Source: Aureobasidium sp. EXF-3400
Lineage: Eukaryota > Ascomycota > Dothideomycetes > Dothideales > Saccotheciaceae
Length of the DNA stretch: 64,000 bases
Assembly (NCBI GenBank): GCA_024195585.1
Contig: SWBL01000234.1
Coordinates: 19,229-83,228 of the forward strand
Direction of reading: 5' to 3'
Below the pieces are notes generated by a model. It had not been told where the DNA came from, did no database searches, and was given only the letters and a program-made list of their open reading frames with translations. This document shows, one piece after another, positions 1-10,500 of this stretch (its first letter is position 1; each line of letters opens with the position of its first letter). Made by a program: the position numbers and the translations under genes.

Positions 1-505
1 CGGGAGTGTTGATATCAGCGTGTGCATCGACCCAGATGACAGCCATCTCTCTACCAGTTCTTTCTCTGATGGCCTTGGCTGTGCCGGAAATGGTACCAAT
101 TGCAATCGAGTGGTCACCACCGAGAGTCAGGACAAAGCGACCTTGACGGGCATGCTCATAGACTTGCTCGCTGAGGCGCTGAGTGACGGCACTGACAGCG
201 CGAGAGTTCTTCATGCCGCGGTATACGGGGTCTTCCTTGGGCATGATGTCGGCGTATTGGTGCACCTCTCCGTCATAGTGCACGTTGAACTCAAGCTCTT
301 CTCTCAATTGTTCGACGAGACCAGACTCGATCAAGGCCATGGGAGCAGCATCGACACCGGACTTGCCCTATCAACGATGTCAGAGCAAGTGACGTTTGCG
401 CGAGATACTAGTTCCACTCACCTGGCCTCCGCAGAAGCCTACGGCAACAAGGCCCAATTCGTTGCGGGAAGGCAGGAACTTGGGCTGAAGGGTTGGTGCG
501 TCCAT
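1..505 (-). CDS. Arginase, 5' part (continues past the left edge)
   Basis: Arginase hydrolyses L-arginine to ornithine and urea in arginine catabolism. The reverse strand starts with ATG at 505; exon 1 is 505-422, a 54-nt intron spans 421-368 (GTGAGT...TAG), and exon 2 runs from 367 to the window edge. The joined protein starts MDAPTLQPKFLPSR and reads through CGGQGKSGVDAAP, a typical arginase N-terminus. It then shows the metal-binding motifs of the ureohydrolase fold: LTLGGDHSIAIG (first Mn-binding His) and VIWVDAHADINTP (DAHAD, the second metal motif). The C-terminal half, with the remaining Asp ligands, lies outside the window. Yeast calls this gene CAR1 and Aspergillus agaA; I give no symbol because only the N-terminal half is seen. 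The family call is nearly certain. Confidence 0.93.
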
Positions 506-2397
506 TGTGAGTGGGGGTATCGAGGGAACAGGCTCAGATGGCTCGTAGGAGGGAGAAATAGGTCAAGATAGAAATTTAGGAGTTAGGACAGCGAGGTTCA
601 CAGAAGAAGGTAGAGGTGGAACAAAGAGACGGGGAGAAAGGGAATGAGCGAGCTTTTCAATAAGCCCAGCTGACCCGTTGAGAAATCATCTTCGTGGCCT
701 TTTGAAATAGACCATAACGTAAAGCGCGGTTGCAACTGTACTTAGCGGTATGAAGCAACAGCAGTGTCTCCTAAGCGCAGGTATAGACGGCGTCGAGGAA
801 GTTTGGTGGTAGGAGGCCGCGTCTGTGCATCCTGGCCGGGCTTTGATCACAATCTTCATTACGAAGCAGAAACGAATCTTATCTTCTCAGCGTGGAGTCT
901 GGGGATATATTATGACGAGACCACTATAACGATTGGGATTTTCTGCCTCAGAGATAACACTCGTACAGAGGCAGGGTGAGCTGCCTAATCACATTCATGT
1001 GCTCACATTTACATAGCGATTGGAAAAAGCCAAGATTCGACTATGGCTATGGCTTGCGCTGTTCCCGAACACTCAACAACCCGCTTGATCCGAGACCTAG
1101 AGCAAGACTCCCGTCGCAGTCCTTAAGGATGTTCACGAGCCCACCTGCCTGATGTTGTTAAACCTCTCAATCGAAAAAAGCCTCATAGGCGAAAATTGGC
1201 GCAACTCGCTTCGTAAGATCTCGATGATTGAATTCTTCGGAAGACCAAGCATATATACCATATTCTTGGCAGATCTTGAATTTCAAATGCCCTATGGACC
1301 CAAGAGCTTGAAAGTCTCACTGAAACATGTTCTGGCATCTCGCCTTGGCCGAAGTCGGATTCAAGACATGTGGAATTGAAATCAGGCCAGTACTGTAAGG
1401 CCAGTTTCAAAGAGCATCAGACCATGGAACACAGCAACATCACAAACTCGAACCGCAGTTGTGCTTGTCCCATAAATTGTCGTAGATGGCGGTGTTGGAC
1501 ATGGCGGGCTTCTCTAGCGCATGCCGCAATAGGAAATTTGTTGCCCAATTTTCCTTATACACTGTGCTCCGAGGATGCGCATTATGGTCATGATCAAAGA
1601 ATTCAAGTCAAAGTGTCAATAGCGTCTATTGGAAGCGTCGCATGCATGATGCATAGGTACGAATTATTACCTGGTTTGCTCCAAGGCAAGATCCGGACGG
1701 CGGGAAGCGGCAGACAAACGCAAATGGACAGGACGATCTTCTTTATCAAAGCAGCTCTTGGCTTGAATAGACTGGGCGTCGCTGAGAGAGAAGGGACCGA
1801 GAGACTGTGATGCAAGGACGAGCATGAAGATGTAGCTAAGACAAAAGACCGTAATTGAGGGCAAAGCTTAATAAAGATATAGATTGCGGAGATGTCGGCA
1901 TCTTGTATTGATATGCAGGGTTTTTGGTGGCTGCAAGGTCGCGGTGCTGTGTGCATGTGAAAGTGATGGAAGTGGTCGAAGCTCGCCAACGGGGGTGCAG
2001 TCGACGCCCCTTTCAGCAGAAAGCGGGTCTCTAGTGCGTGATAATCGTGGATGCAACCATGATTTGAATATACAATACCACGCTGTTTTGAAAACATTGA
2101 CGACTGCCGACTGCCACGATCGAGGCTGGACCAAGACCAAGTGATCTTCGTGTCCGAGCAGCGACGACAACTCGTCTCAATTGCACCCACAGCGACCACA
2201 CGATCAACTTGCAAGTCGGACGCAGCCTGCCCCTCCGAGGCTTCGAGCATTCATTGATCATCCACTGCCATTCCTCCTTTGCCATCGAAACCCCTTGACG
2301 CGACAAGACTCGTTTCCGACTCGGTTTTATCCTTTCTTGTCCCCAGTCGCCATGCGCTGAAGACGACCACCACACAGGAGCCTCAGGAGATCACAGC
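506..2397. other. Intergenic, no supported gene
   Basis: About 1.9 kb between the arginase start and the MIT-domain gene. It contains several open frames of 60-215 codons on both strands, but their compositions are erratic, they overlap each other, and none shows a recognisable motif. The last several hundred bases before 2398 are presumably promoter and 5' leader of the MIT-domain gene. Confidence 0.5.
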
Positions 2398-5300
2398 ATG
2401 CTCCATACCGGCCCAGCGCAAGCCGGCGATGCAACCCACGCCCGACAGCACCAACACCATCCCCAGCAGCGACAGTACCACGACCGCTTCGACCTGACTC
2501 GTGCCCCCTCGCCTGGTGGAGATTCAATCCTGACTGTCCGCATTCCTGGCCACCAGATCCAACACCAAGATGACCCCAGTCGCCGGGCTAGCGCTCTGCA
2601 CGATCGAGGCCCAAGCGACTCTTCACACTGGTCGCATACTGACCGACAAGGACACGGTTTGGCCAACCTGAACCGATGGTCTCATTCGACCGCCTCCAGC
2701 GTCGCATCCATTGACACCCCACCGACCGCAATCAAGCACTCGCAGTCCCACACCAATCCATCCAGCCACGCTTTTCACACAGCCTCTATTTGGGCTCGCC
2801 GCAATGTCCCTGATGCTCAGATGTCTCCTGAGGACGTATCACCACGATCCATTGCCTACCAACGCCCTCAAGCCATGCAAAGTCCAGAGTACCATCGACG
2901 TCGTGTACCTCGTTTCGAGAAGCCCCTACCACCACGCATGTCCATTTCGAACCACTCTCCCAACGACGAAGCCCAGTTGACTAGCGCCACCTTCACTCCC
3001 ACAACCCCTGGCTTGCTCACCCCCAACAGCTACGTCAATTCTGACTATTTCGGAAGCACTGCCTCTGCTTCAAGCAGCTACGACAAGTCCCCGCATGCTT
3101 TGCCGCCACGCACCTCGTCGCGCCAGAATGGCTCCATATCGAGACAGGACATTAGTCCCGCTGAGAGTAGTTCGGGTAGAGGAAGAAGTCAGGACAAGAA
3201 GATGATGCTGTCCAAAGCTTTGGAGAAGGCAAACACGGCCGTTCTATTGGATAATGCCATGAACTACGAAGGCGCTCTAGAAGCATACCGAGATGCCTGT
3301 CGTTTGCTCGAGAATGTTTTGGACCGTACATACACACCCGATGACCGCCGGAAACTCGACGCTATCCGCGACACTTATACTATCCGAATCGACGAGCTTC
3401 TGCAGATCCAGCTAACCACTCAAGCTACGAGGAGAGACAAGCAACTTCCTCCAAGACCCATGAGTAACGAGTCTATTGTATCGGATGTATCTGGTCCAGA
3501 CCGCAGCTCGGCTATCATTGAGACTGCCACATTGACACGGATCATCGATGCCCCACCTTCTACAAATGCGTCGGCTGTGCCTTCACCAACAGAAGGCCCC
3601 CCTACATCCTTTTTGGCTGTATCGCCTGCTCAAGGCCCACGTACTTCCTTCTTGACCAGTGCAATCCAAGAAGTTGAAGGCACCTCCACTCCTGGCGCCT
3701 TCTTGGGTCCGCTATGGGAGCGGGAACGATCGAGATCTCCTTTCAGAGATTCTACCATCAGCCACGATACCGCTCGTCCTTACAACCTCGAGCCCGCACT
3801 TATGCCGCGACCACTGACTCCTCGAGGATACGATGAACAGGAAAGCTCCCTCGAGCTCGACTCGAGACCTACTACAGCAGAATCTCAGGATGTTTATCAA
3901 AATACGGATCCAGTGTCATGGCTAGACACGATAGATGAATCCGGATCTTCTGGTTCGCCATCCAACACCACCACATCTTCTCGCTCACCTTCGTCCTCGG
4001 TGCATGAACGTTCGCCGAGACGGGGAGTCCACCGTAGAGACATAAGTGCTGCCCTCAGTCAAGCTAGTTTGGATTTCGATGCTGCTTTTGATGCGGCGGT
4101 TGAAGCTGCTTATGAGGATGGCTATGAGGTCGATGATGAGTTCCTCGTACATCCTGCGCCTGTCCAAGACAGCCAAACGTCACTTGAGCCAGACTCAAAT
4201 CGACCTTCTGAATCTTCTTTGGGCCAGTATCTTACATTTGACGGTCAGCTCGATGATGACGAGGCCGAAGAGGAACGCATTCTCGCGGATATAACCAACG
4301 ACTATATAGATCACGGTTTCGACTTTGGCATTCAATCGAAGTCTGCTCTGCCGCGCAAGTCCGACTCTAGCACATACTCTGGTCGTACATATCAAAGCTC
4401 GCAAGTATCTAACCGGACGACCGCGGGCACTTCGCTGTCAACTGTTGCAGAGAATGCTGTATCACGCCACACCCCATCTTCATCACTAGCAACCGACATC
4501 TCCAAGACGTCCCCTGAGCAGACCAGCGGAGCCCAGCAGACGACCACTCCAAGCCGACGAACTGCTGGTCCCAACTTCAAACAGCTCAAGATTGAAACCT
4601 CGCGCAAACCCACTTTGAGATCACGTGGCTCCACGAACACTGAGCCCAAGGAGGCAGCTGACGTTGTGGGTGCAGAAGATGAGCCGGATGCGGACCGTCG
4701 AATCTCAGAGGTTCCTAGCTTGCGTCGCGTGGAGGCAGCGCTCGCCTCGCCTTATCACATGCGATCTGCGGCTTCAGATACGGCAACATCCATGTCTTTA
4801 GACAGCCTGCCCGAGAATGGGGATGCCCTCAACAGCAGTTACCGTTCGCCAAGGCCAAAGCTGTTTCGAGGCAGGAACAAGTCCTCGCTCAGTCTCCGTG
4901 AGACAGGAGGCTTTATTTCTGAGGAAACCGATACTGCTCCAGCTTCTCCAATGTCAGCATTTCCGGGCGGCGGAGAAGTACCACCTTTCCGGAGGTATAT
5001 CACACCACCTGGAGGTTCGATACCTATTACACGCACAGATTCAGCTTCTGGGGGTCATCATATATTTGAAGATTTCCTCAACCCTCCTAATCAACCACCG
5101 TCTCCTGGGGCAGACGACTCATATTCACCCACATCTTTAGAACCTTGTCCAGAGCCGACATTATTACGACCTTTCTGGATGCTCCGCTGCATTGCTAATG
5201 TCCTTAATCAGCCCCGTGGTGGTTTCTTGACCACCCGACTTTTTGTTCCTCGCCAAATATGGTTGAACCGCAACGTCAAACTCAAGAGCGTCGAAGACAA

Positions 5301-5988
5301 GATTTCCAACTGCGATCTGTTGACAGCCGCTCTAGGCAAATTGTCTAAGGTTGATACCTATGATGCAGATGCAGTGCTGGAAGAGCTTCAAGGGTTTGAG
5401 GAGGTAATGGAGCGCGTACAAACTGTGCTCATCAAACGACTTGGCAGCGAAGTTGGCGTGCAGGGCGTCAGCGCGCTCTTCAAAGACGCTCAGGTACACA
5501 TTGATAGCACTGGCACTACAACCGATGCTCGCGAGCCAAAGCCGAACAAGAGCTACCTCAGTTCCTGGCGCAAGCTTCGAGGAAAGAACTCCTCGGGTGG
5601 CGTCACCATTCCCTTGAGCAGCAGCCGTACGGAGAAGGAAGTTCCAAACATGGCTAGTGTACCCATGACTAGCTTTGTTTCCATTGACAAACGTACTGCG
5701 CACAAGCACATTTCGCTCAAGGAAACAAGCTCTTTTGAAGGTCCACACAAGGAATATATGAGCAGTGTGTCTCGACTGTGTGAAGCGGCACAAGTACTTG
5801 ATCAAGTTGCACGTCAAGTCGACGATCCTGGTCTCAAGCACTCTTCACCGACACACATCGGTCTGGAACTCAGCACTCGTCATGCTGCAGAGTTCTTCGG
5901 CTTCTACATCTGCAGGTTCGTCCTCGGCGATGTGACTCTGCTCATGGACAAGTACGTCAAGAGGAGCACCGAGTGGGTCATTGCATGA
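2398..5988 (+). CDS. MIT-domain protein, large and mostly disordered
   Basis: A single uninterrupted 1196-residue frame. Residues about 264-341 (start SKALEKANTAVLLDNA, end IRIDELLQI) match an MIT (microtubule interacting and transport) three-helix domain, a module that usually binds ESCRT-III tails or links proteins to endosomal and cytoskeletal machinery. The N-terminal 260 residues are rich in Gln, His, Ser and Pro, and residues about 350-915 are Ser/Thr/Pro-rich with acidic stretches, so most of the chain looks disordered. From about residue 915 a conserved-looking folded region begins (LLRPFWMLRCIANVLNQPRG) and runs to the end with predicted helices. The domain and length fit a family of fungal MIT proteins of unknown exact role. 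A cytoplasmic, membrane-traffic role is inference. The ATG at 2398 is the first in the frame; a short upstream exon cannot be excluded. Confidence 0.85.
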   Translation: MLHTGPAQAGDATHARQHQHHPQQRQYHDRFDLTRAPSPGGDSILTVRIPGHQIQHQDDPSRRASALHDRGPSDSSHWSHTDRQGHGLANLNRWSHSTASSVASIDTPPTAIKHSQSHTNPSSHAFHTASIWARRNVPDAQMSPEDVSPRSIAYQRPQAMQSPEYHRRRVPRFEKPLPPRMSISNHSPNDEAQLTSATFTPTTPGLLTPNSYVNSDYFGSTASASSSYDKSPHALPPRTSSRQNGSISRQDISPAESSSGRGRSQDKKMMLSKALEKANTAVLLDNAMNYEGALEAYRDACRLLENVLDRTYTPDDRRKLDAIRDTYTIRIDELLQIQLTTQATRRDKQLPPRPMSNESIVSDVSGPDRSSAIIETATLTRIIDAPPSTNASAVPSPTEGPPTSFLAVSPAQGPRTSFLTSAIQEVEGTSTPGAFLGPLWERERSRSPFRDSTISHDTARPYNLEPALMPRPLTPRGYDEQESSLELDSRPTTAESQDVYQNTDPVSWLDTIDESGSSGSPSNTTTSSRSPSSSVHERSPRRGVHRRDISAALSQASLDFDAAFDAAVEAAYEDGYEVDDEFLVHPAPVQDSQTSLEPDSNRPSESSLGQYLTFDGQLDDDEAEEERILADITNDYIDHGFDFGIQSKSALPRKSDSSTYSGRTYQSSQVSNRTTAGTSLSTVAENAVSRHTPSSSLATDISKTSPEQTSGAQQTTTPSRRTAGPNFKQLKIETSRKPTLRSRGSTNTEPKEAADVVGAEDEPDADRRISEVPSLRRVEAALASPYHMRSAASDTATSMSLDSLPENGDALNSSYRSPRPKLFRGRNKSSLSLRETGGFISEETDTAPASPMSAFPGGGEVPPFRRYITPPGGSIPITRTDSASGGHHIFEDFLNPPNQPPSPGADDSYSPTSLEPCPEPTLLRPFWMLRCIANVLNQPRGGFLTTRLFVPRQIWLNRNVKLKSVEDKISNCDLLTAALGKLSKVDTYDADAVLEELQGFEEVMERVQTVLIKRLGSEVGVQGVSALFKDAQVHIDSTGTTTDAREPKPNKSYLSSWRKLRGKNSSGGVTIPLSSSRTEKEVPNMASVPMTSFVSIDKRTAHKHISLKETSSFEGPHKEYMSSVSRLCEAAQVLDQVARQVDDPGLKHSSPTHIGLELSTRHAAEFFGFYICRFVLGDVTLLMDKYVKRSTEWVIA

Positions 5989-6562
5989 TCTTGATCTGCT
6001 GCTCCCTGATATCATTACCCGGGTTTTGAGAAATCCTACCACTCTCTCAAACCTATTGCATCATCTGCATTATTCTATGTTACAGCGCATCATTATGTTG
6101 TACACCTAGAGGTTCCTCAGGACCACCATCATTGTTTGTTTTGCTGGCATTTGGTTATTTGTTGGAACCATACCCAAAAAGGTCATAATGTGACCTCTGC
6201 GTGTTTTTTCTTTTTGGTTTTTTTGTCTTTTTTTGTTGCGAGTTCATCATGTTGTTCTGAATCTAATATTTATGAATGGGGAGGAGGCCGGAGAGAAGGG
6301 AAATGGCGCTATCAAATTCCAATCGAGTTCTCAAGATGGATTATTCTCACCCTCTATTTTTGAAATCCATAACATACTCATTCTCTTCAACGAACCTGTG
6401 TCATTAATACCAAAGACCTGAATTGTCCGCTCCTATCATTCCACCTCCGCCAAGACTTGGCGCACAGACCACTTCCGCCCTCCATGATTCCGCATCTCCA
6501 ATGAACCACCACTTCGAAAAGTTGTCCAAAAAGTACAGCATATAACCGCAGCAGCACAAGAA
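5989..6562. other. Intergenic between the MIT gene and bL33m
   Basis: About 570 bases holding the 3' region of the MIT gene and the promoter of the ribosomal gene. It includes T-rich tracts near 6206-6240 and an inverted repeat AGGTCA-5nt-TGACCT at 6180-6196. No coding signal was seen. Confidence 0.4.
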
Positions 6563-7000
6563 ATGGCCAAGAAAGGTATGCGCAAACTTACTGCTATGTC
6601 TCTTCCCTCCAAACCAAATCTCTAAATGGAATACTAACCAAATTGTGCAAAACAGCAAAGTCACGCACCATCGCCGTGCGCCTCATCTCCATGGCCTTGA
6701 CCGGCTACTACAAGACCCTCGTGCGCCCGCGTCAACACAGACCATTGAGTATGCTCAAGTACGATCCTGTTGGTACGTTTCCCGCTCAAGATCCCCGGAT
6801 GCAATGAAGAGTTGCGAAAGAAAGAGGAGGATCAAACGAACGAGAAAGAGAAGAAGAAAAGAGTAGGGTACAGTGGCACTGGTGTGCAAATCGCAAAGAA
6901 TCAGGATGAAAGAAGAGATCAAGGGCTAATTCGGGTTCTGCGCAATACAGTCAAGAAGAAGGTTCTCTTCCTCGAGGCAAAGCGCGGTGGTTCGAAGTAA
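6563..7000 (+). CDS. Mitochondrial large-subunit ribosomal protein bL33m
   Basis: Three exons: 6563-6575 (only 13 nt), 6656-6772 and 6951-7000; introns 6576-6655 and 6773-6950 are GT-AG. The first intron carries a good branch site (ACTAAC). The joined product is 59 residues, starting [20 protein letters not shown] and ending [15 protein letters not shown]. This is the bacterial-type L33 fold (yeast Mrpl39), a small basic protein of the mitochondrial large ribosomal subunit near the exit-tRNA site. The length is normal for the family. An automatic annotation may miss it because exon 1 is tiny and intron 2, at 178 nt, is longer than the mature coding part around it. The identity rests on the typical [11 protein letters not shown] segment and the VLFLEAKR ending. 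Confidence 0.9.
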
Positions 7001-7561
7001 TCGCATCAACGACACGGTTGAAACGACTGGTTGCTATGCCTAGCAGCTTTTTCTTACGGAAACGCCTACGTGCCGTCGCCCGCGTTCGATCGATCATACA
7101 GCCGCCATATTTTCACTTTCGAGGATACCAGGGTCATTTTCTTTATGGAGTCAAGGAAGAGCATGGATCAGGCGTTTCTTTTGGGGCTCGAAATTATCAG
7201 CAGAACGATGCCCTTATGGGGCCATGTACAAAATGTATCATAACTCATACAACCTTCTTATCGAAGCCTCTGTTCTTGAGCAATTACTTTCTGCCTCAGC
7301 CACTAGCGAGCGATTCCTTCCCTCAAGCGATTACCATCCGATCTCCTTTACTGCGTCTCAAGCGACTCCCCAAATCATATTATCATAACATGTTGCTTAG
7401 CCATTTCCGAAGCAAACTCTTCTCAATTCCCATCATCCGTCTTATCGCACTATCAACGACGAGCACGGGGGCTGCTGATCTCATCGTTGAAGCGGCTCAT
7501 CATGTTCTGCTCCTTGTCTGCATGTCCTTGTCAGATATGGCATGTGCAAACAAGACATCAG
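7001..7561. other. Intergenic between convergent genes
   Basis: About 560 bases between the 3' ends of bL33m (+) and the coiled-coil gene (-). A 187-codon open frame crosses it, but it has no family resemblance and low-complexity stretches. I regard the stretch as two 3' untranslated regions. Confidence 0.4.
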
Positions 7562-10500
7562 CTACTTACTGGTTCTGCTAGAGCGGCGTCTCTGAGGACC
7601 TGGTGTCGCAGTTGTCGTCTGAGAGCGGCGTGGTGTTGCGGTGACGCTGCGTTGACTGGCCGTAGCTGCAGCAGGAGTTGCGTTCTCCGTGCGTTGTCTC
7701 TTGTTGACCTTTGTGCTTTGAGAGGCAGATCGCTTCTGGGGACTGTGACTGCCACGGACTGAGCTACTGGGAGGCGAGTACACATCGCTGTCTTCTGCAT
7801 CTGAAACGTCATAAGTGACGCGTTTGCCCTTGCCTTTGGCACCAGTCTTGAAGTTGTGAGGTCCACTACTCAGTGCTGACACCTTCTTTTGCAATTGAGG
7901 GGCTGCTGCTGATCCTTTGGGCAGTTTCGGGATCGCAACGGACTGTAGAGCTCCAGGTCTGCTCTGCTTAGGCTGGCTCTCCGGTCTAGGTGTCAGCTTC
8001 TTGCCCACACCTTGTAGGTTCTTGCCGCCTGTCTTGATGGGCGTTTCGAATGCGTGTGAGGCTGCAGCCAAGTCGTCAAAGTTGCTTAGATCCAGTGATT
8101 GCTGCTGCGCTTGTAGTTCAGTGCTTAGATCAAGCGATTGTTGCTGCGCTTGGAGTTCGATGCTTAGATCCAACGACTGCGGTTGCGTCTGAATGGTGCT
8201 TAGATCCAGCGATTGCTGATGCATTTGGGGTCGCTGCTGAGAGACCTGCGTACGACCTTGACTTTGTGACTCTTCCCATGGATACTGTGCCTGATCTCTG
8301 TTGTATGTATCCGAATCGGGGGCCTCACTCAAAGATGAGGATGACGAGACACGCTTAGGAGACTGAGGTTGCGTCTGTGCCTGTGATTGAACGTTCTGGC
8401 TTCTGAATCTCACTCCTTCGGCATCCAAGACCTCTTGGGAGCCAAGACTGAAGGCTCTCTGTGCCTCTGATTGTGAGCTGGCAGGCCTCGAGGTCGTCTT
8501 TGCGAACTGCAAGCGTGAGTTGTCCAAATCCAGCATCTCCTCCTCCTCCTGTGGAGGATCGCTCGGACGAACGACGTGGCCATTACCCCTTGGCTCGCTG
8601 AAAGGCCCGAAGATGGATGCGCCGATGCTTCTCGGCTGTGTGCTTTGAAGAGCGTCGCTTGTAGGCTGGGTCATACCGGTAGATGTAGTAGAGCTACTAG
8701 GCTTCGAGACTGAGCGAACGTTTCTGTTGACCGCTCTTCTGACTTTCTTAGGAGCTGGAGTAGATGTTTGATCTTGAAGGTCTTCTTGTGGCTGAGAGTC
8801 GGGGATCTCTGTGACAGCTGCAGTAGCCTGGGCATGGTCTCGCTTCAATTTCTCGATGTCCTGCTTCAGCTTCTGGGTTTCGGAGTCTCTCTGGCGGATC
8901 ACTTCTTGTTGTTGGGTATGGCATTCATCCATCTCTCTGAGACGACTGTTGGCGTCTTCTAAGCTTTGTCGCAGACTCGAAATCTCTTTCTGACGCTGCT
9001 CAGCCTCATCGCTAGACCGTTTCTCGAGATCCCTAAGTCTGATCTCAAGAGCACATTTGGCGGATTTGGCTTCTGTCAAATCAGCCTCCTTCGATTTCAA
9101 CTGGGTCTGGGCCTCTTGGGACGCGCGGGATGCATTCTCCTCGGTGGCCCTGATTGCCTCATGGGAACTTTTGGCCTCGTCGAGTCTTTGCTTGAGAGAT
9201 TTGATCTCATCCTGCGCGGCAGTGTATGTTCCGTTCAGAGTCTCAATTTGACGGTCGCGGTCTTGCAAATCTTGAGCTCCCTTCTTCAAAGAACTCTCGG
9301 TTGATTGACGCGTCTGGTCGAGATCTAGCTGCAGCTTCTCTAAGCGACGACCTGACTCAGAACTTCTGTCGACGAGACGCTGAATATGTGCGTCCTTCTG
9401 CTTCAAATCCTCTGACCAGGCAGCGGGACTGCGGTTGCCGTATTCTTGTTTCAAGTTATCGAATTGAGCCTTCAGATCTTTGATAGTGTCTTCCCTGGCC
9501 GCAAGTTCGCGGTCGACCTCCTCTTTTTTCTTCTCGAGTCTCAACTTTTCGTTGGCGAAGTCAACGGAAAGTTTGCGGACTTGGGTGTTCATCTCGGTTA
9601 CAGCATCATCATGTTGTTTCTTGGCCTGATAAGTGTCAGCGGCTACATCATCAGCAGAACAAGGACAAGTTGCTCACATTGGCCTCAATTCTAGCCTTCT
9701 CTGGGCCAAAGTCAGGAACTGCGTGTCTCGCATCTTCGAGTTGCTTAGTGATCTCACTGATCTGGCTCTGAAAAACTGTCAGTGCATAGTTCACAGTTGC
9801 TCTTCCATGTCTTGGCTTACCTGCAGATCTCCCTTTTCACGTTGTAAGGTCGTCTTCTGCTCTGCCATGGATGCATTAGTGGCCATGTTTTCGGCCTTCT
9901 CAGTCTTCATTTCATCGAGCTTTTGCTTCAGATTGTTCTCAGAGGTGGCGAGTTCCAGCAGCCTGGCCTTGTTGACTTCTGCAGCGACCCTTTCCGACTC
10001 AAGGGCGGCTTGAGAAGACTGGAGTTCGTCAATCCTTTTCCTGAGTCCTGCTTCGGCATTGTTTCTGTTGGTCAGGTCTTCTTCGAGCTTTGAAATCTTC
10101 TCCTTGCTCGAGTTCAAATCCTGTCGCAATTCGGCCATACGCTCTCGTGCGTCCGAGCTCTTTTCAGATATCTCTTCCCAAATCTTGCATTGCGATTTGA
10201 TGCCGTCAAGAGCTTTCACAACCTTGTTCTCGGCTTCCGTACGAGTCTTGGAAATAGAGTTGTTGGCACTCTTCAAGTCTCCGATGTGTTTCTCGATGCT
10301 AGCAACTGTCAGCATATAGCATGGGCAATGGTGGGAACACACTTACCCAGAAGATAGCTGTTCCACCGATGTCTTCAGCGCATCCATGTTTGTTACAGAA
10401 GAATGGACTTGTTCAGATATACTTGCGTTCTCTTTCCTCATCAGTTCGAGAAGCTCGCGAGACGCTTCACTCGAAGAGGTGCCTTGCTCGATGAAGGTCT

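Noticed and set aside
1603..2250. Reverse frame of 215 codons
   Set aside because: Overlaps frames on both strands, erratic Ser/Cys/His-rich composition, no motif; lies in the upstream region of the MIT-domain gene.
6180..6196. AGGTCA-5nt-TGACCT inverted repeat
   Set aside because: Resembles a nuclear-receptor element, but fungi lack such receptors; likely chance.
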